Positions 51,400-60,574 are shown, counted from the first letter of the stretch. The stretch: DNA of 64,000 nt from Pseudomonas brenneri (GCF_007858285.1 NZ_VFIL01000018.1:17762-81761); one strand, 5' to 3'. The notes: generated by a model from the letters alone, not told the origin. Program-made: numbers and translations.

Positions 51400-53284
51400 G
51401 GGCCGTAGCCTCCGCGCTTGAAGGGTTGGCAAACTCAGGCTTGAGCTTGCCGTCCTGATCCAGCAACCAGGCGTCCATGATCTGGCGCACCACCGGAGCG
51501 GCCACACCAGAACCGGATTCACCGTTTTCGACCATGACCGCTACGGTGATTTTCGGGTTGTCGGCCGGGGCGAAACCGACGAACAAGGCGTGGTCACGAT
51601 GGCGCTCCTGAACCTTGGAGCGGTCGTATTTCTCGCCCTGCTTGATCGCGACCACCTGGGCGGTACCGCTCTTGCCGGCAATCCGGTACTGCGCACCGGC
51701 AGCCGCCTTGCGCGCGGTGCCCCGCGCGCCGTGCATCACTTGTTGCATGCCGTGGTTGACCTTGGCCCAGTCGGATGGATCGCGCAGGATGATGTCCGGG
51801 ATCGGGTTGTCATCCACCGGCTTTTCACCCTCGATGGTCTTGGCCAGGTGCGGGCGAATCCACTTGCCCTTGCTGGCCACCAGCGCCGTGGCCTGGGCCA
51901 GCTGCAAGGGCGTGGCCTGCATGTAGCCCTGGCCGATCCCCAGGATCAGGGTCTCGCCAGGGAACCAGGCCTGGCGACGGGTGGCACGCTTCCATTCCCG
52001 GGAAGGCATCAGGCCTGGGGATTCTTCAAACATGTCCAGGGACACTTTCTGACCGAGGCCGAACTTGCCCATGTAGGTCGACAAACGATCGATCCCCAGC
52101 TTGTGGGCCAGGTCATAGAAGTAGGTATCGTTGGAACGCATGATCGCCGTATCCAGGTCCACATAGCCGTCGCCGGTGCGGTTCCAGTTACGGTATTTGT
52201 GATCGTAGTTGGGCAACATGTAGTAACCCGGATCGTAGACTCGGCTGGAAGCGGTGACCACACCAGCATCCAGGCCGGCAATCGCCACCGCCGGTTTGAT
52301 GGTCGAACCCGGCGGATACAGACCGCGCAGTACCCGATTGAACAGCGGCCGGTCGATGGAGTCGCGCAACTCGGCATAGGCCTTGAAGCTGATCCCGGTC
52401 ACAAACAGGTTGGGGTCGAAACTCGGCTGGCTGACCATGGCCAGGACCTCACCGGTATTCGGATCCAGTGCGACCACCGCGCCACGCCGGCCGCCAAGGG
52501 CCATTTCTGCGGCCTCCTGCAGTTTGATATCCAGGCTCAGGACAATGTCCTTGCCGGGTATCGGGTCGGTCCGCTTGAGCACTCGCAGCACGCGGCCACG
52601 GGCGTTGGTCTCGACTTCCTCGTAACCTACCTGGCCGTGCAGTTCCGGCTCGTAGAAACGCTCGATACCCGTCTTGCCGATATGGTGGGTGCCGCTGTAA
52701 TTGACCGGATCGAGGGTTTTCAGCTCTTTTTCGTTGATCCGCCCCATGTAACCAACCGAGTGGGCAAAGTGCGCCCCTTGCGGGTAATGGCGCACCAACT
52801 GCGCCACCACTTCTACACCCGGCAGGCGGAACTGGTTCACCGCAATCCTGGCGATCTGCTCTTCAGTCAGTTCAAACAGGACCGGCACCGGTTCAAACGG
52901 GCGCCGCCCCTGTTTCATGCGCTTTTCGAAGATCACCCGGTCTTCCGGGGTCAGTTGCAGCACCTCGACAATCACATCGAGGATCTGCTGCCAGTCACCG
53001 GAGCGCTCGCGGGTCATGCTCAGGCTGAAACTGGGTCGGTTATCGGCGATCACCACGCCATTGCGATCGAAAATCAAGCCACGGGTCGGCGGAATCGGTT
53101 GCACATGCACCCGGTTGTTTTCCGACAGTGTGGAGTGATATTCGTACTGGATCACCTGCAGGTAATACAGACGGGCGATCAACACGCACATCAGCACCAC
53201 CACCGCGATCGCGCCAAAGATCACGCGCGCGCGTACAAGACGTGCGTCTTTCTCGTGGTCCTTGATGCGGATCGGCTGGGTCAT
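51389..53284 (-). CDS. mrdA: Penicillin-binding protein 2 (elongasome transpeptidase)
   Basis: 631 residues. A cytoplasmic tail and one membrane segment (about 22-42) precede the PBP dimer/pedestal domain (about 65-235) and the transpeptidase domain with YPPGSTIKP (catalytic Ser), a SxN-type segment around RSNDTYFYD and KSGTAQVVA (KTG-like KSG box). PBP2 cross-links the side wall and works with RodA, which it overlaps by 11 bases. The cluster continues upstream with rlmH. Confidence 0.96.
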   Translation of the reverse strand: MTQPIRIKDHEKDARLVRARVIFGAIAVVVLMCVLIARLYYLQVIQYEYHSTLSENNRVHVQPIPPTRGLIFDRNGVVIADNRPSFSLSMTRERSGDWQQILDVIVEVLQLTPEDRVIFEKRMKQGRRPFEPVPVLFELTEEQIARIAVNQFRLPGVEVVAQLVRHYPQGAHFAHSVGYMGRINEKELKTLDPVNYSGTHHIGKTGIERFYEPELHGQVGYEEVETNARGRVLRVLKRTDPIPGKDIVLSLDIKLQEAAEMALGGRRGAVVALDPNTGEVLAMVSQPSFDPNLFVTGISFKAYAELRDSIDRPLFNRVLRGLYPPGSTIKPAVAIAGLDAGVVTASSRVYDPGYYMLPNYDHKYRNWNRTGDGYVDLDTAIMRSNDTYFYDLAHKLGIDRLSTYMGKFGLGQKVSLDMFEESPGLMPSREWKRATRRQAWFPGETLILGIGQGYMQATPLQLAQATALVASKGKWIRPHLAKTIEGEKPVDDNPIPDIILRDPSDWAKVNHGMQQVMHGARGTARKAAAGAQYRIAGKSGTAQVVAIKQGEKYDRSKVQERHRDHALFVGFAPADNPKITVAVMVENGESGSGVAAPVVRQIMDAWLLDQDGKLKPEFANPSSAEATAREE

Positions 53285-53299
53285 CAGGCAGGGCGCAGA

Positions 53300-53767
53300 C
53301 TATTTGTGATAAGGGTGCCCGGACAGGACTGTCCAGGCGCGATACAGCTGTTCACCGATCAGGATCCGTACCAGCGGATGCGGCAGCGTCAGGGGCGACA
53401 GCGACCAGCGCTGGTCGGCCCGCGCGCAGACTTCCGGCGCCAGCCCCTCGGGGCCGCCGACCATGAAGTTGACCGTGCGCGAATCCAGGCGCCAGCGATC
53501 CAGTTCCACCGCCAACTGCTCGGTGCTCCAGGGCTTGCCGTGCACCTCAAGGGTGACGATGCGCTCGTTGGGACCGACCTTGGCCAGCATCGCCTCGCCT
53601 TCCTGACGGATAAAGCGCGCCACATCGGCGTTCTTGCCCCGGGTGTTGAGCGGTATTTCCACCAGCTCCAGCGCCAGTTCGGATGGCAGACGCTTGGCAT
53701 ATTCATGCCAGCCTTCTTCCACCCACTTGGGCATGCGTGAACCGACAGCGATCAGGCGCAAGCGCAC
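53300..53767 (-). CDS. rlmH: 23S rRNA pseudouridine(1915) N3-methyltransferase RlmH
   Basis: 155 residues, a SPOUT methyltransferase. MRLRLIAVGSRMPKWVEEG begins the fold and FMVGGPEGLAPEV plus LSLSPLTLPHPLVRILIGEQLYRAW form the trefoil knot that binds S-adenosylmethionine. RlmH methylates the pseudouridine in helix 69 on 70S ribosomes. Length equals E. coli RlmH (155). It lies nine bases after rsfS and 15 bases before mrdA. Confidence 0.96.
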   Translation of the reverse strand: MRLRLIAVGSRMPKWVEEGWHEYAKRLPSELALELVEIPLNTRGKNADVARFIRQEGEAMLAKVGPNERIVTLEVHGKPWSTEQLAVELDRWRLDSRTVNFMVGGPEGLAPEVCARADQRWSLSPLTLPHPLVRILIGEQLYRAWTVLSGHPYHK

Positions 53768-53776
53768 AGCCGTTCC

Positions 53777-54271
53777 TTATTCCTGGTCTTTGTTGAGCTT
53801 GTCGAAGTGCGCGTGGCCGACTTCAGGGCTGTGGTGCTTGCCATCGGCGGCACGGCTCTGCTCGGCACCTTTCCACAGGCGCTCCAGGTCGTAGAACTGG
53901 CGGGCGTTGCTGGTCATCATGTGTACGATCACCGTGTCCAGGTCAGCCAGTACCCAGTCGCTGTCGCCCTTGCCTTCTTCACCCAATGGCTTGACGCCCT
54001 GGGCTTTGACGGCTTCGCGAACCTTGTCCAGCATCGCGCCGATCTGGCGGTTGGAGGTACCGGTGGCGATGATCATGAAGTCGGTGATGCTTTGCTTGTC
54101 GCGCACGTCCAGGACCTGGATGTCCTGGGCCTTCACGTCTTCCAGGGCGGCGACGGCCAGCGCTACCAGCGCTTCACCCTCAGGAGCCGGGACCAGCAAG
54201 GCTTCCACCGGCAACGGTGCGCTCTTGAAGGTGCCTTTGCGCTTAACTTTGCTTACGTCTTTGTTCGTCAT
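53777..54271 (-). CDS. rsfS: Ribosome silencing factor RsfS
   Basis: 164 residues. The RsfS domain (about 33-140) contains ALEDVKAQDIQVLDVRDK, FMIIATGTSNRQIGAM, and SDWVLADLDTVIVHMMTSNARQFYDLERLW. RsfS binds uL14 on the 50S subunit and blocks joining of subunits under starvation. Typical RsfS is about 105-120 residues; this one has some 30 extra N-terminal residues rich in Lys/Pro and a polar, His-rich C-terminal tail. A shorter GTG start within VALAVAAL cannot be excluded. Confidence 0.92.
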   Translation of the reverse strand: MTNKDVSKVKRKGTFKSAPLPVEALLVPAPEGEALVALAVAALEDVKAQDIQVLDVRDKQSITDFMIIATGTSNRQIGAMLDKVREAVKAQGVKPLGEEGKGDSDWVLADLDTVIVHMMTSNARQFYDLERLWKGAEQSRAADGKHHSPEVGHAHFDKLNKDQE

Positions 54272-54341
54272 ATAAAACTCGTTTTGCTCATTAGTTCGGG
54301 CGCTTCAATACACGACTATTCGTGCCTTCAAGCGCGCCTTT

Positions 54342-54986
54342 TCAGTTCGACGCACGGTAAAGCCCGTGCGCATCGATGTAGGCCAGGACCGCGTCAGGCA
54401 CCAGGAAACGTACCGACTTACCGCTGGCCAGCAGTTGACGGATCTGGGTGGCCGACACCGCAAGCGGGGTCTGCCAGACGAATGCAATATTCCCGCTCGG
54501 CCCGGTCAGGGCCTGTGGGTCACTTACCGACCGCGCTGCCAGCAGGTTGCGCAAGGCATCCGGCGGTTCGCTGTCGGCATCCGGGCGTTGCAAAACCAGG
54601 ATGTGGCAATGCTGGAGCAACTCTTCCCAGCGATGCCAAGTGGGCAGGCCGCAAAATGCGTCCCAGCCCAAAAGCAGAAACAACTGGTCATCGGCGGCCA
54701 ACTCGGCCCGCGTCTGTTCCAGGGTGTCGATAGTGTAGGACGGTTTATCGCGCTTGAGCTCGCGGTCGTCCACCACCAACGGGGCAATCCCGGCCACCGC
54801 GCACTGCACCATTGCCAGGCGCTCCTGCGCGCTGACCTGCGGTGTATCCCGGTGCGGCGGCCTGGCGTTGGGGATCAGCCGCAGCTCTTCCAGCCCGAGG
54901 GTATCCGCCACTTCCAGGGCACTGCGCAAATGGCCGATGTGCACGGGGTCGAAGGTACCGCCGAGCAGCCCGATGCGTTTACCCAT
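54342..54986 (-). CDS. nadD: Nicotinate-nucleotide adenylyltransferase
   Basis: 214 residues. GLLGGTFDPVHIGHLRSALE is the nucleotidyltransferase HxGH site, and SATQIRQLLASGKSV near the C-terminus is the ISSTxIR-type motif. NadD makes NaAD, the penultimate NAD precursor. The ATG at 54986 overlaps the proA stop (TGATG); the preceding TTG is not used. rsfS follows after 70 bases. Confidence 0.95.
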   Translation of the reverse strand: MGKRIGLLGGTFDPVHIGHLRSALEVADTLGLEELRLIPNARPPHRDTPQVSAQERLAMVQCAVAGIAPLVVDDRELKRDKPSYTIDTLEQTRAELAADDQLFLLLGWDAFCGLPTWHRWEELLQHCHILVLQRPDADSEPPDALRNLLAARSVSDPQALTGPSGNIAFVWQTPLAVSATQIRQLLASGKSVRFLVPDAVLAYIDAHGLYRASN

Positions 54987-56251
54987 CAAGTGCGCACATG
55001 GCCATCGCCAAAGACCACGTACTTCTCGCTGGTCAAGCCTTCCAGGCCAACCGGGCCACGGGCGTGGAGCTTATCGGTGGAAATACCGATCTCCGCCCCC
55101 AGGCCATATTCAAAGCCATCGGCAAAGCGTGTCGAAGCGTTGATCATCACCGACGCGGAGTCCACTTCGGTGAGGAAACGCCGGGCATCGCTGAAATGCT
55201 CGGAAACAATCGCATCGGTGTGCTTGGAGCCGTAGGTATTGATGTGCTCGATGGCCTGGTCCAGGTCATCAACGATCCGAATCGACAGGATCGGCGCGGT
55301 GTACTCGGTGTACCAATCCTGCTCGGTGGCTTCGATCACATCGCTGCCCAGCAACGCCCGGGTACGCTCGCAGCCGCGCAGCTCAACACCCTTGTCACGA
55401 TAGATCGCAGCCAATGGCGGCAACACGCGCTCGGCAATGCCGGCGTGGACCAACAGGGTTTCCATGGTGTTGCACGGCGCGTAGCGGTGCGTCTTGGCGT
55501 TATCGGCAATGCGGATCGCCTTGTCGAGATCGGCCGCAATGTCGATATATACGTGGCAGACGCCATCCAAATGCTTGATTACCGGCACCTTGGCATCGCG
55601 GCTGACGCGCTCGATCAGGCTCTTGCCACCGCGCGGCACGATCACGTCGACAAATTCAGGCATGGTGATCAGCGCGCCAACGGCGGCGCGGTCGGTGGTT
55701 TCCACCACTTGCACCACTTGCGCCGGCAACTCGGCCACGGCCAGGCCTTGCTGGATGCAGGCGGCGATGGCGCGGTTGGAGTTGATGGCCTCGGAGCCGC
55801 CGCGCAGGATGGTGGCGTTGCCGGACTTGAGGCACAGGCTCGCAGCGTCAATGGTCACGTTCGGACGCGACTCATAAATGATGCCGATCACACCCAGGGG
55901 CACGCGCATCTTGCCGACCTGGATCCCGGACGGCAGGTAGCGCATGTCGCGGATTTCACCGATGGGGTCAGGCAGCTTGGCCACCTGACGCAGGCCTTCG
56001 ATCATGTCGTCGATACGTGCCGGCGTCAGCGCCAGGCGATCGAGCAGTGCCGGTTCCAGACCATTGGCCCGGCCATTGGCCAGGTCCTGCTCGTTGGCGG
56101 CGATCAGCTCGGAGCGCGAGGCATCCAGAGCGTCGGCGGCAGCCAGCAGGGCACGGTTCTTCTGCGCAGTGCTCGCACGGGCGATCAACCGCGAGGCCTG
56201 ACGGGCAGCGCGACCCAGGCGGGTCATGTAGTCAAGAACGGACTCAGTCAT
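54986..56251 (-). CDS. proA: Gamma-glutamyl phosphate reductase
   Basis: 421 residues of the aldehyde dehydrogenase superfamily. VPLGVIGIIYESRPNVT is the NADPH-binding segment and the catalytic cysteine lies in HRYAPCNTMETLLVH near residue 280. ProA reduces glutamyl-5-phosphate to the semialdehyde in proline synthesis. It is the first gene of the long minus-strand cluster and is divergent from mpg; the TGATG overlap couples it to nadD. Confidence 0.97.
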   Translation of the reverse strand: MTESVLDYMTRLGRAARQASRLIARASTAQKNRALLAAADALDASRSELIAANEQDLANGRANGLEPALLDRLALTPARIDDMIEGLRQVAKLPDPIGEIRDMRYLPSGIQVGKMRVPLGVIGIIYESRPNVTIDAASLCLKSGNATILRGGSEAINSNRAIAACIQQGLAVAELPAQVVQVVETTDRAAVGALITMPEFVDVIVPRGGKSLIERVSRDAKVPVIKHLDGVCHVYIDIAADLDKAIRIADNAKTHRYAPCNTMETLLVHAGIAERVLPPLAAIYRDKGVELRGCERTRALLGSDVIEATEQDWYTEYTAPILSIRIVDDLDQAIEHINTYGSKHTDAIVSEHFSDARRFLTEVDSASVMINASTRFADGFEYGLGAEIGISTDKLHARGPVGLEGLTSEKYVVFGDGHVRT

Positions 56252-56426
56252 GGTCTGGAGGTCTTGGCAAAGAGGAAAGCGGCAGATTATAGCTGTCGCG
56301 CCGTCCTACGGACAGCGGTGAGGGGCGGATGGTCGAAATGAACTGCAAAAAGACGACGTTCAGCGGTGATTAAGCCTGGAGTTGATATCATCCTGTCACA
56401 TTTGGCCTGCGCAACCGTCAACCGTC

Positions 56427-57110
56427 ATGTCCAGTTTTTCGCCCAAGATCCTCGCCAGCCCCCTGCCTGATGGCTTTTTCGACCGCGACGCGCAAACGCT
56501 CGCGAAAGATTTGCTGGGCAAAGTCATCCGCCATCGCGTCGACGATGTGTGGCTGTCGGCGCGAATTATTGAAACCGAGGCCTATTACCTGGCCGAAAAA
56601 GGCAGCCATGCATCCCTCGGCTACACAGAAAAGCGTAAGGCTTTGTTTCTGGATGGCGGGCACATCTATATGTACTACGCCCGTGGTGGCGACTCCCTGA
56701 ACTTCAGCGCCCAAGGGCCAGGCAATGCCGTGCTGATCAAGTCGGCCTACCCGTGGGTGGATGAGGTCTCAGGGCCGGGCAGCCTGGCGCAAATGCTGCT
56801 GAACAACCCTGACGCCAGCGGCCGGCCGCGCCCGGCCCAGAAGCTCTGCGCCGGGCAAACACTGCTGTGCAAGGCCTTGGGTTTGAAGGTGCCGATGTGG
56901 GACGCCAAGCGCTTCGACCCGCAGCGACTGTACGTCGAGGATGTGAACCTTACGCCCGCACAGATTATCCAGACCACCCGCCTGGGCATTCCCGGTGGGC
57001 GGGATGAACACTTGATGTATCGCTTCGTCGACGCCGGCTATGCGGCGTATTGCACACGGAACCCGTTGCGACGCGGCCAGGTCGAAGGCCGCGACTACGT
57101 TTTGATTTGA
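56427..57110 (+). CDS. mpg: DNA-3-methyladenine glycosylase (AAG/Mpg type)
   Basis: 227 residues. IIETEAYYLAEKGSHAS holds the catalytic Glu and the His of the AAG fold, and YARGGDSLNFSAQGPGNAVLI the nucleotide-flipping loop. The protein removes alkylated purines and hypoxanthine from DNA. The ATG at 56427 is chosen as the family begins just before FFDRDAQTLAKDLLGK; the frame runs to 56382. It stands alone between a divergent proA and a REP pair. Confidence 0.92.
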   Translation: MSSFSPKILASPLPDGFFDRDAQTLAKDLLGKVIRHRVDDVWLSARIIETEAYYLAEKGSHASLGYTEKRKALFLDGGHIYMYYARGGDSLNFSAQGPGNAVLIKSAYPWVDEVSGPGSLAQMLLNNPDASGRPRPAQKLCAGQTLLCKALGLKVPMWDAKRFDPQRLYVEDVNLTPAQIIQTTRLGIPGGRDEHLMYRFVDAGYAAYCTRNPLRRGQVEGRDYVLI

Positions 57111-57125
57111 AAACCTGCGTCCTCT

Positions 57126-57225
57126 TGTAGGAGCGAGCTTGCTCGCGAAAAACGTCCAGGCGCCAGGTTTATCCAGGATGCCCGCGTTATCGTTAGCGAT
57201 TTTCGCGAGCAAGCTCGCCCCTACA
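57126..57225. repeat. Paired REP, GTAGGAGCGAGCTTGCTCGCGA family
   Basis: Left arm from 57126 and right arm ending at 57225 are inverted copies with two mismatches, around a centre of about 43 bases. The core differs from the GTGGGAGC elements (TGTAGGAGCGAGC), so it represents a second REP family. Confidence 0.85.
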
Positions 57226-57254
57226 GAGGATACGACCATTGATGGAGTGATTGT

Positions 57255-58571
57255 ATGGGCCCATGGCTCGATGGCATTACTGGCTGGCTGACCCTTAACC
57301 CGCAATGGCTGGCGGCGGCGGTGTTTATCGTCGCGTTTGTGGAGTGCCTGGCCATTGCCGGGATTATCGTGCCAGGTACGGTGTTGCTGTTCGCCATTGC
57401 CGCACTGGCCGGCAGTGGTGCGTTGTCCCTGGGCGAAACCCTGCTGCTGGGCTTGCTCGGCGGGCTGCTGGGCGATGGGATTTCCTACTATCTGGGGAGG
57501 CATTTCCACCAGAATATCCGGCGCCTGCCCGGCCTGCGTCATCATCCCGAATGGATGGACGGTGCCGAGGCCTACTTTCAGAAGTACGGCATCGTCAGCC
57601 TGCTGGTAGGACGCTTCATTGGCCCGCTGCGCCCCATGCTGCCCATGGTCGCCGGGATGTGCGACATGCCATTCCCGCGCTTTGCTGCCGTCAGCGTGCT
57701 GGCCGCCGCCGGCTGGTCGGTCGCCTACCTGTTGCCTGGCTGGGCCGCAGGTGCAGCGTTCCGCCTGCCGCTGCCCGAAGGGTTCTGGCCTGAGGCTGGG
57801 GTGGTTGCCGCCTGCCTGGCCGTGTTGTTCGGTATCGCCCTCAACAGCACCCTGCGCGGCCACCGCCGGGCCACGCTGTGGGTGGGCTGCGCCAGCCTGG
57901 CCTTGTTGATTGCGATGTTTATCGGTTATCCGTACCTGAACCACTTTGACCAGGGATTGATGGCCCTGGTCCAGGAGCATCGCAGCCCAACCATGGACCG
58001 AGTCATGGTGATGATCACGCAGTTGGGTGAGTTCAAGAAGATGTTCGTCGCCAGCGCCGTGCTGACCGGCCTGCTGTTCCTGGCACGGCAATGGCGCCAG
58101 GGGATCTTTGTCGGCGCCACACTGCTGGGCGCCGCGCTGATCAATACCGGGAGCAAGCTGTTCTTTGCCCGTGGCCGACCAGAAATCCTCGTCGACCCGC
58201 TGACCAGCTTCAGCATGCCCAGCGGTCACGCCTCGGGCTCATTTGCGTTCTTTCTCGCGCTGGCGGTGCTGGCCGGTCGCGACCAACCGATTCGCATGCG
58301 CCTGGCCTGGCTGCTGCTGGGAGCGATCCCGGCCGCCGCCATTGCACTGTCACGGGTGTATCTGGGGGCGCACTGGCCGAGCGATATCCTGGCTGGCACC
58401 TTGCTAGCAATGACGGTTTGCGCCTTCAGCCTGACGCTGAGCCAGCGCCAGAGCTCGCTACCGCCCATGGCGCCAAAGGTGTGGTGGCTGATCGTGCCGG
58501 GATGCGTGGCGGTTCTGGGGTTCTTTGCCCTGACCGGGACCACCCACGCCCTGCTGCGCTACGCCTACTGA
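57255..58571 (+). CDS. DedA-PAP2 fusion membrane protein
   Basis: 438 residues. The N-terminal half (about 1-200) is a DedA/VTT-family domain with FVECLAIAGIIVPGTVLLF and GRFIGPLRPMLPMVAGM. The C-terminal half (about 230-430) is a PAP2 phosphatase with KLFFARGRP, PSGHASGSF and SRVYLGAHWPSD, the three phosphatase motifs. DedA proteins translocate undecaprenyl phosphate or other lipids; PAP2 enzymes dephosphorylate undecaprenyl-PP or phosphatidic acid. The fusion links lipid-carrier flipping and dephosphorylation in one inner-membrane protein (inference). Confidence 0.9.
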   Translation: MGPWLDGITGWLTLNPQWLAAAVFIVAFVECLAIAGIIVPGTVLLFAIAALAGSGALSLGETLLLGLLGGLLGDGISYYLGRHFHQNIRRLPGLRHHPEWMDGAEAYFQKYGIVSLLVGRFIGPLRPMLPMVAGMCDMPFPRFAAVSVLAAAGWSVAYLLPGWAAGAAFRLPLPEGFWPEAGVVAACLAVLFGIALNSTLRGHRRATLWVGCASLALLIAMFIGYPYLNHFDQGLMALVQEHRSPTMDRVMVMITQLGEFKKMFVASAVLTGLLFLARQWRQGIFVGATLLGAALINTGSKLFFARGRPEILVDPLTSFSMPSGHASGSFAFFLALAVLAGRDQPIRMRLAWLLLGAIPAAAIALSRVYLGAHWPSDILAGTLLAMTVCAFSLTLSQRQSSLPPMAPKVWWLIVPGCVAVLGFFALTGTTHALLRYAY

Positions 58572-58572
58572 T

Positions 58573-58785
58573 CTAGGCCGGACCGACCCAGTCCACGGGA
58601 GCGCTACGCCGTTCAGAGCAGCGCTCCCGGCGTTCGAACAACATCTCATCGGCGATTTCGGCAGCCCGCTCGGCAATGTACTCCGGGCCACGATCGCCGG
58701 CCTGCTGAATCAATTGCGCGGTCACACTGACAAAAAAAGCATCCCAGATCGGCTGCTCCGATGGCGACAATCGAATCATGTTCAT
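58573..58785 (-). CDS. Hypothetical 70-residue protein
   Basis: 70 residues, predominantly helical, with LSPSEQPIWDAFFVSVTAQLIQ and an acidic/arginine-rich second half (ADEMLFERRERCSERR). No family was recognised. Its stop is one base away from the stop of the convergent DedA-PAP2 gene. A GGGAATGA sequence just before the ATG provides a ribosome-binding site. Coding character is moderate; treat as probable. Confidence 0.55.
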   Translation of the reverse strand: MNMIRLSPSEQPIWDAFFVSVTAQLIQQAGDRGPEYIAERAAEIADEMLFERRERCSERRSAPVDWVGPA

Positions 58786-58886
58786 TCCCTGACAGTAGTG
58801 GCTGAAGCTCCACTATTTCAGGCGATGGGCACCCGGCATCGAAGAAAAATCCGAACCTTGCGTGGATAAATCCGAGGCAACCCGAC

Positions 58887-59477
58887 TCAGGGAAACAGTT
58901 CACCCTGCAACTCATCCAGCAGCAACTGGATCGCATCCAGACGCTGCTGGGGATCGTCGAGTTGCAGCAACTCGATCTTGTCGGCATCGGTGAACGGCAA
59001 CAGGTAGGCAAGGCGGTTGCCCAGCACCTGCTGCCCCTGCGCATCGGCGCCCATGTCCAGCGAGGCGACCATCGGGTGCTCCGCCAGGGCCTCAAGCAGC
59101 GCCAACAAATCAGCATCCTCCTCGTCCAACGGGCGCTCGGGCAGGTCTTCCAGCCACTCGACATCGGCTACCAACAGTTGATCGCGCTGCACATCCGCCT
59201 CGCGCACCCGAAACCTGCGCCCACCCTCGACCCGAATCCCCAGCAAGCCATTGTCCTGCTGCTTGAAATCACGAATCAGCGCTTCGCAACCAATCACTGC
59301 ATAGCCATCGGGTGCCAGGCCGACTTCCTGGCCATCAAGGATGCAGACCACGCCGAAGCCTTCGCCCTTTTTCATGCAGCGGCCGATCATGTCCAGGTAG
59401 CGCGCCTCGAACAGTTGCAGGTCGAGGGTGCAGCCTGGAAACAGCACGGTATTGAGAGGGAACAGCGCCAGACTCAT
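58887..59477 (-). CDS. LON N-terminal substrate-binding domain protein
   Basis: 196 residues. ALFPLNTVLFPGCTLDLQLFEARYLDMIGRCM is the start of a Lon-SB (PUA-like) domain, running to about residue 110, followed by helices rich in Leu and acidic residues. It is not attached to an AAA+ or protease domain, so it is the stand-alone family of unknown function (COG2802). It precedes, on the minus strand, the hypothetical gene; the lrgB gene lies 21 bases upstream, so it may be part of the cidA-lrgB transcript. Confidence 0.87.
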   Translation of the reverse strand: MSLALFPLNTVLFPGCTLDLQLFEARYLDMIGRCMKKGEGFGVVCILDGQEVGLAPDGYAVIGCEALIRDFKQQDNGLLGIRVEGGRRFRVREADVQRDQLLVADVEWLEDLPERPLDEEDADLLALLEALAEHPMVASLDMGADAQGQQVLGNRLAYLLPFTDADKIELLQLDDPQQRLDAIQLLLDELQGELFP

Positions 59478-59498
59478 AAAGCGTTCCTTAAACCCGAC

Positions 59499-60215
59499 TT
59501 AAATCGCCAAAGACACGGCCAGTGGCAGGAACACTGCCGTGGCCACGCCCATCAAACTCATCGCCAATGCGGCAAAGGCGCCGCACTCCTCGCTTTCCTG
59601 CAAGGCCACCGAGGTGCCGACAGCATGGGCGGTCATGCCCAGGGCCATGCCCCGCGCCTCCGGGCTGTGTACCCCCAGGCGCGACAGGTAGGCCGGCCCG
59701 ATCATCGCACCGATCACCCCGGTGATCAGCACGAACACCGCCGCCAGTGCCGCGACGCCACCGATCTGCTCGGCCACCAGCATGGCGATGGGCGAGGTCA
59801 CCGACTTGGGCGCCATGGTCATCAGCACCATGTGTTCGGCACCAAACCACCATCCCAGCCACACACACAGGCCGGTGGCAAACACACCACCCACCACCAG
59901 CGTAGTAAAAATCGGCCAGAACAGCTGACGAATCCGTCGCAGGTTCAGATACAGCGGCACCGCCAGCGCCACGGTAGCCGGGCCCAGCAGGATGCTCATG
60001 ATCTCGGTGCTTTTGCGGTACTCGACGTAGGTCAGCCCGCAACCCAGCAACACGCCGATCACCAGCAACATCGACACCAGCACCGGTTGCAGGAAGATCC
60101 AGCGGGTCTTTTCATACCCCGCCAACACCAGTTGATAGGCACCCAGGGTAATGCCGATGCCAAATAAAGGATGGTGGATCACCGCGGCCCACGCGCCCTG
60201 CCAATCGAAGGTCAT
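59499..60215 (-). CDS. LrgB-family (CidB-like) membrane protein
   Basis: 238 residues with about seven membrane segments. The N-terminus HPLFGIGITLGAYQ and the PKSVTSPIAMLVAEQIGG and AHAVGTSVALQ segments are signatures of LrgB/CidB, partner proteins of holin-like LrgA/CidA. The longer frame reaching 60554 is the out-of-frame shadow of the cidA gene. The ATG at 60215 overlaps the cidA stop by four bases. A role in murein hydrolase control or pyruvate/glycolate transport is known in relatives. Confidence 0.9.
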   Translation of the reverse strand: MTFDWQGAWAAVIHHPLFGIGITLGAYQLVLAGYEKTRWIFLQPVLVSMLLVIGVLLGCGLTYVEYRKSTEIMSILLGPATVALAVPLYLNLRRIRQLFWPIFTTLVVGGVFATGLCVWLGWWFGAEHMVLMTMAPKSVTSPIAMLVAEQIGGVAALAAVFVLITGVIGAMIGPAYLSRLGVHSPEARGMALGMTAHAVGTSVALQESEECGAFAALAMSLMGVATAVFLPLAVSLAI

Positions 60216-60574
60216 TGCCCCTCCTCCCGCCGCGCCTGGCGCTTGACCAGCTTTTGCATCAACACGCCGACAAAGCCCATGGCGATCACCAGCGATAACA
60301 CCAGCGCGCCAACGATGGCCCAGAAATCGGCAGCAATGTCCTTGGCATACACCATCACCCCCACCGCCGGCGGCACCAGCAGCAACGGCAGGTAACGCAA
60401 CAGGCTGCTGGCCGCCAGGCTCAACGGCTCGCCGACTTCGCCGCGCCACACCAGATACGCCAGCAGCAACAGCAGGCCGACAATCGGCCCCGGCAAGACC
60501 GGCAGGAACAAATGATTGATCGCCGTGCCCAGCAATTGGAACAACACCAGCCAAGTCAAACCGCGTAACAACAT
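60212..60574 (-). CDS. CidA/LrgA-family holin-like protein
   Basis: 120 residues with four membrane segments and a basic tail (KLVKRQARREEGQ). LPGPIVGLLLLL and PPAVGVM are CidA/LrgA hallmarks. The family forms oligomeric membrane pores that affect autolysis and pyruvate transport. The ATG at 60574 follows a GGAGGGAAGG ribosome-binding site; the TTG at 60589 does not. It overlaps lrgB by four bases. Confidence 0.9.
   Translation of the reverse strand: MLLRGLTWLVLFQLLGTAINHLFLPVLPGPIVGLLLLLAYLVWRGEVGEPLSLAASSLLRYLPLLLVPPAVGVMVYAKDIAADFWAIVGALVLSLVIAMGFVGVLMQKLVKRQARREEGQ

Noticed and set aside
51590..53740. 716-residue open frame antisense to mrdA and rlmH
   Set aside because: Complementary shadow of two well-supported genes in high-GC DNA.
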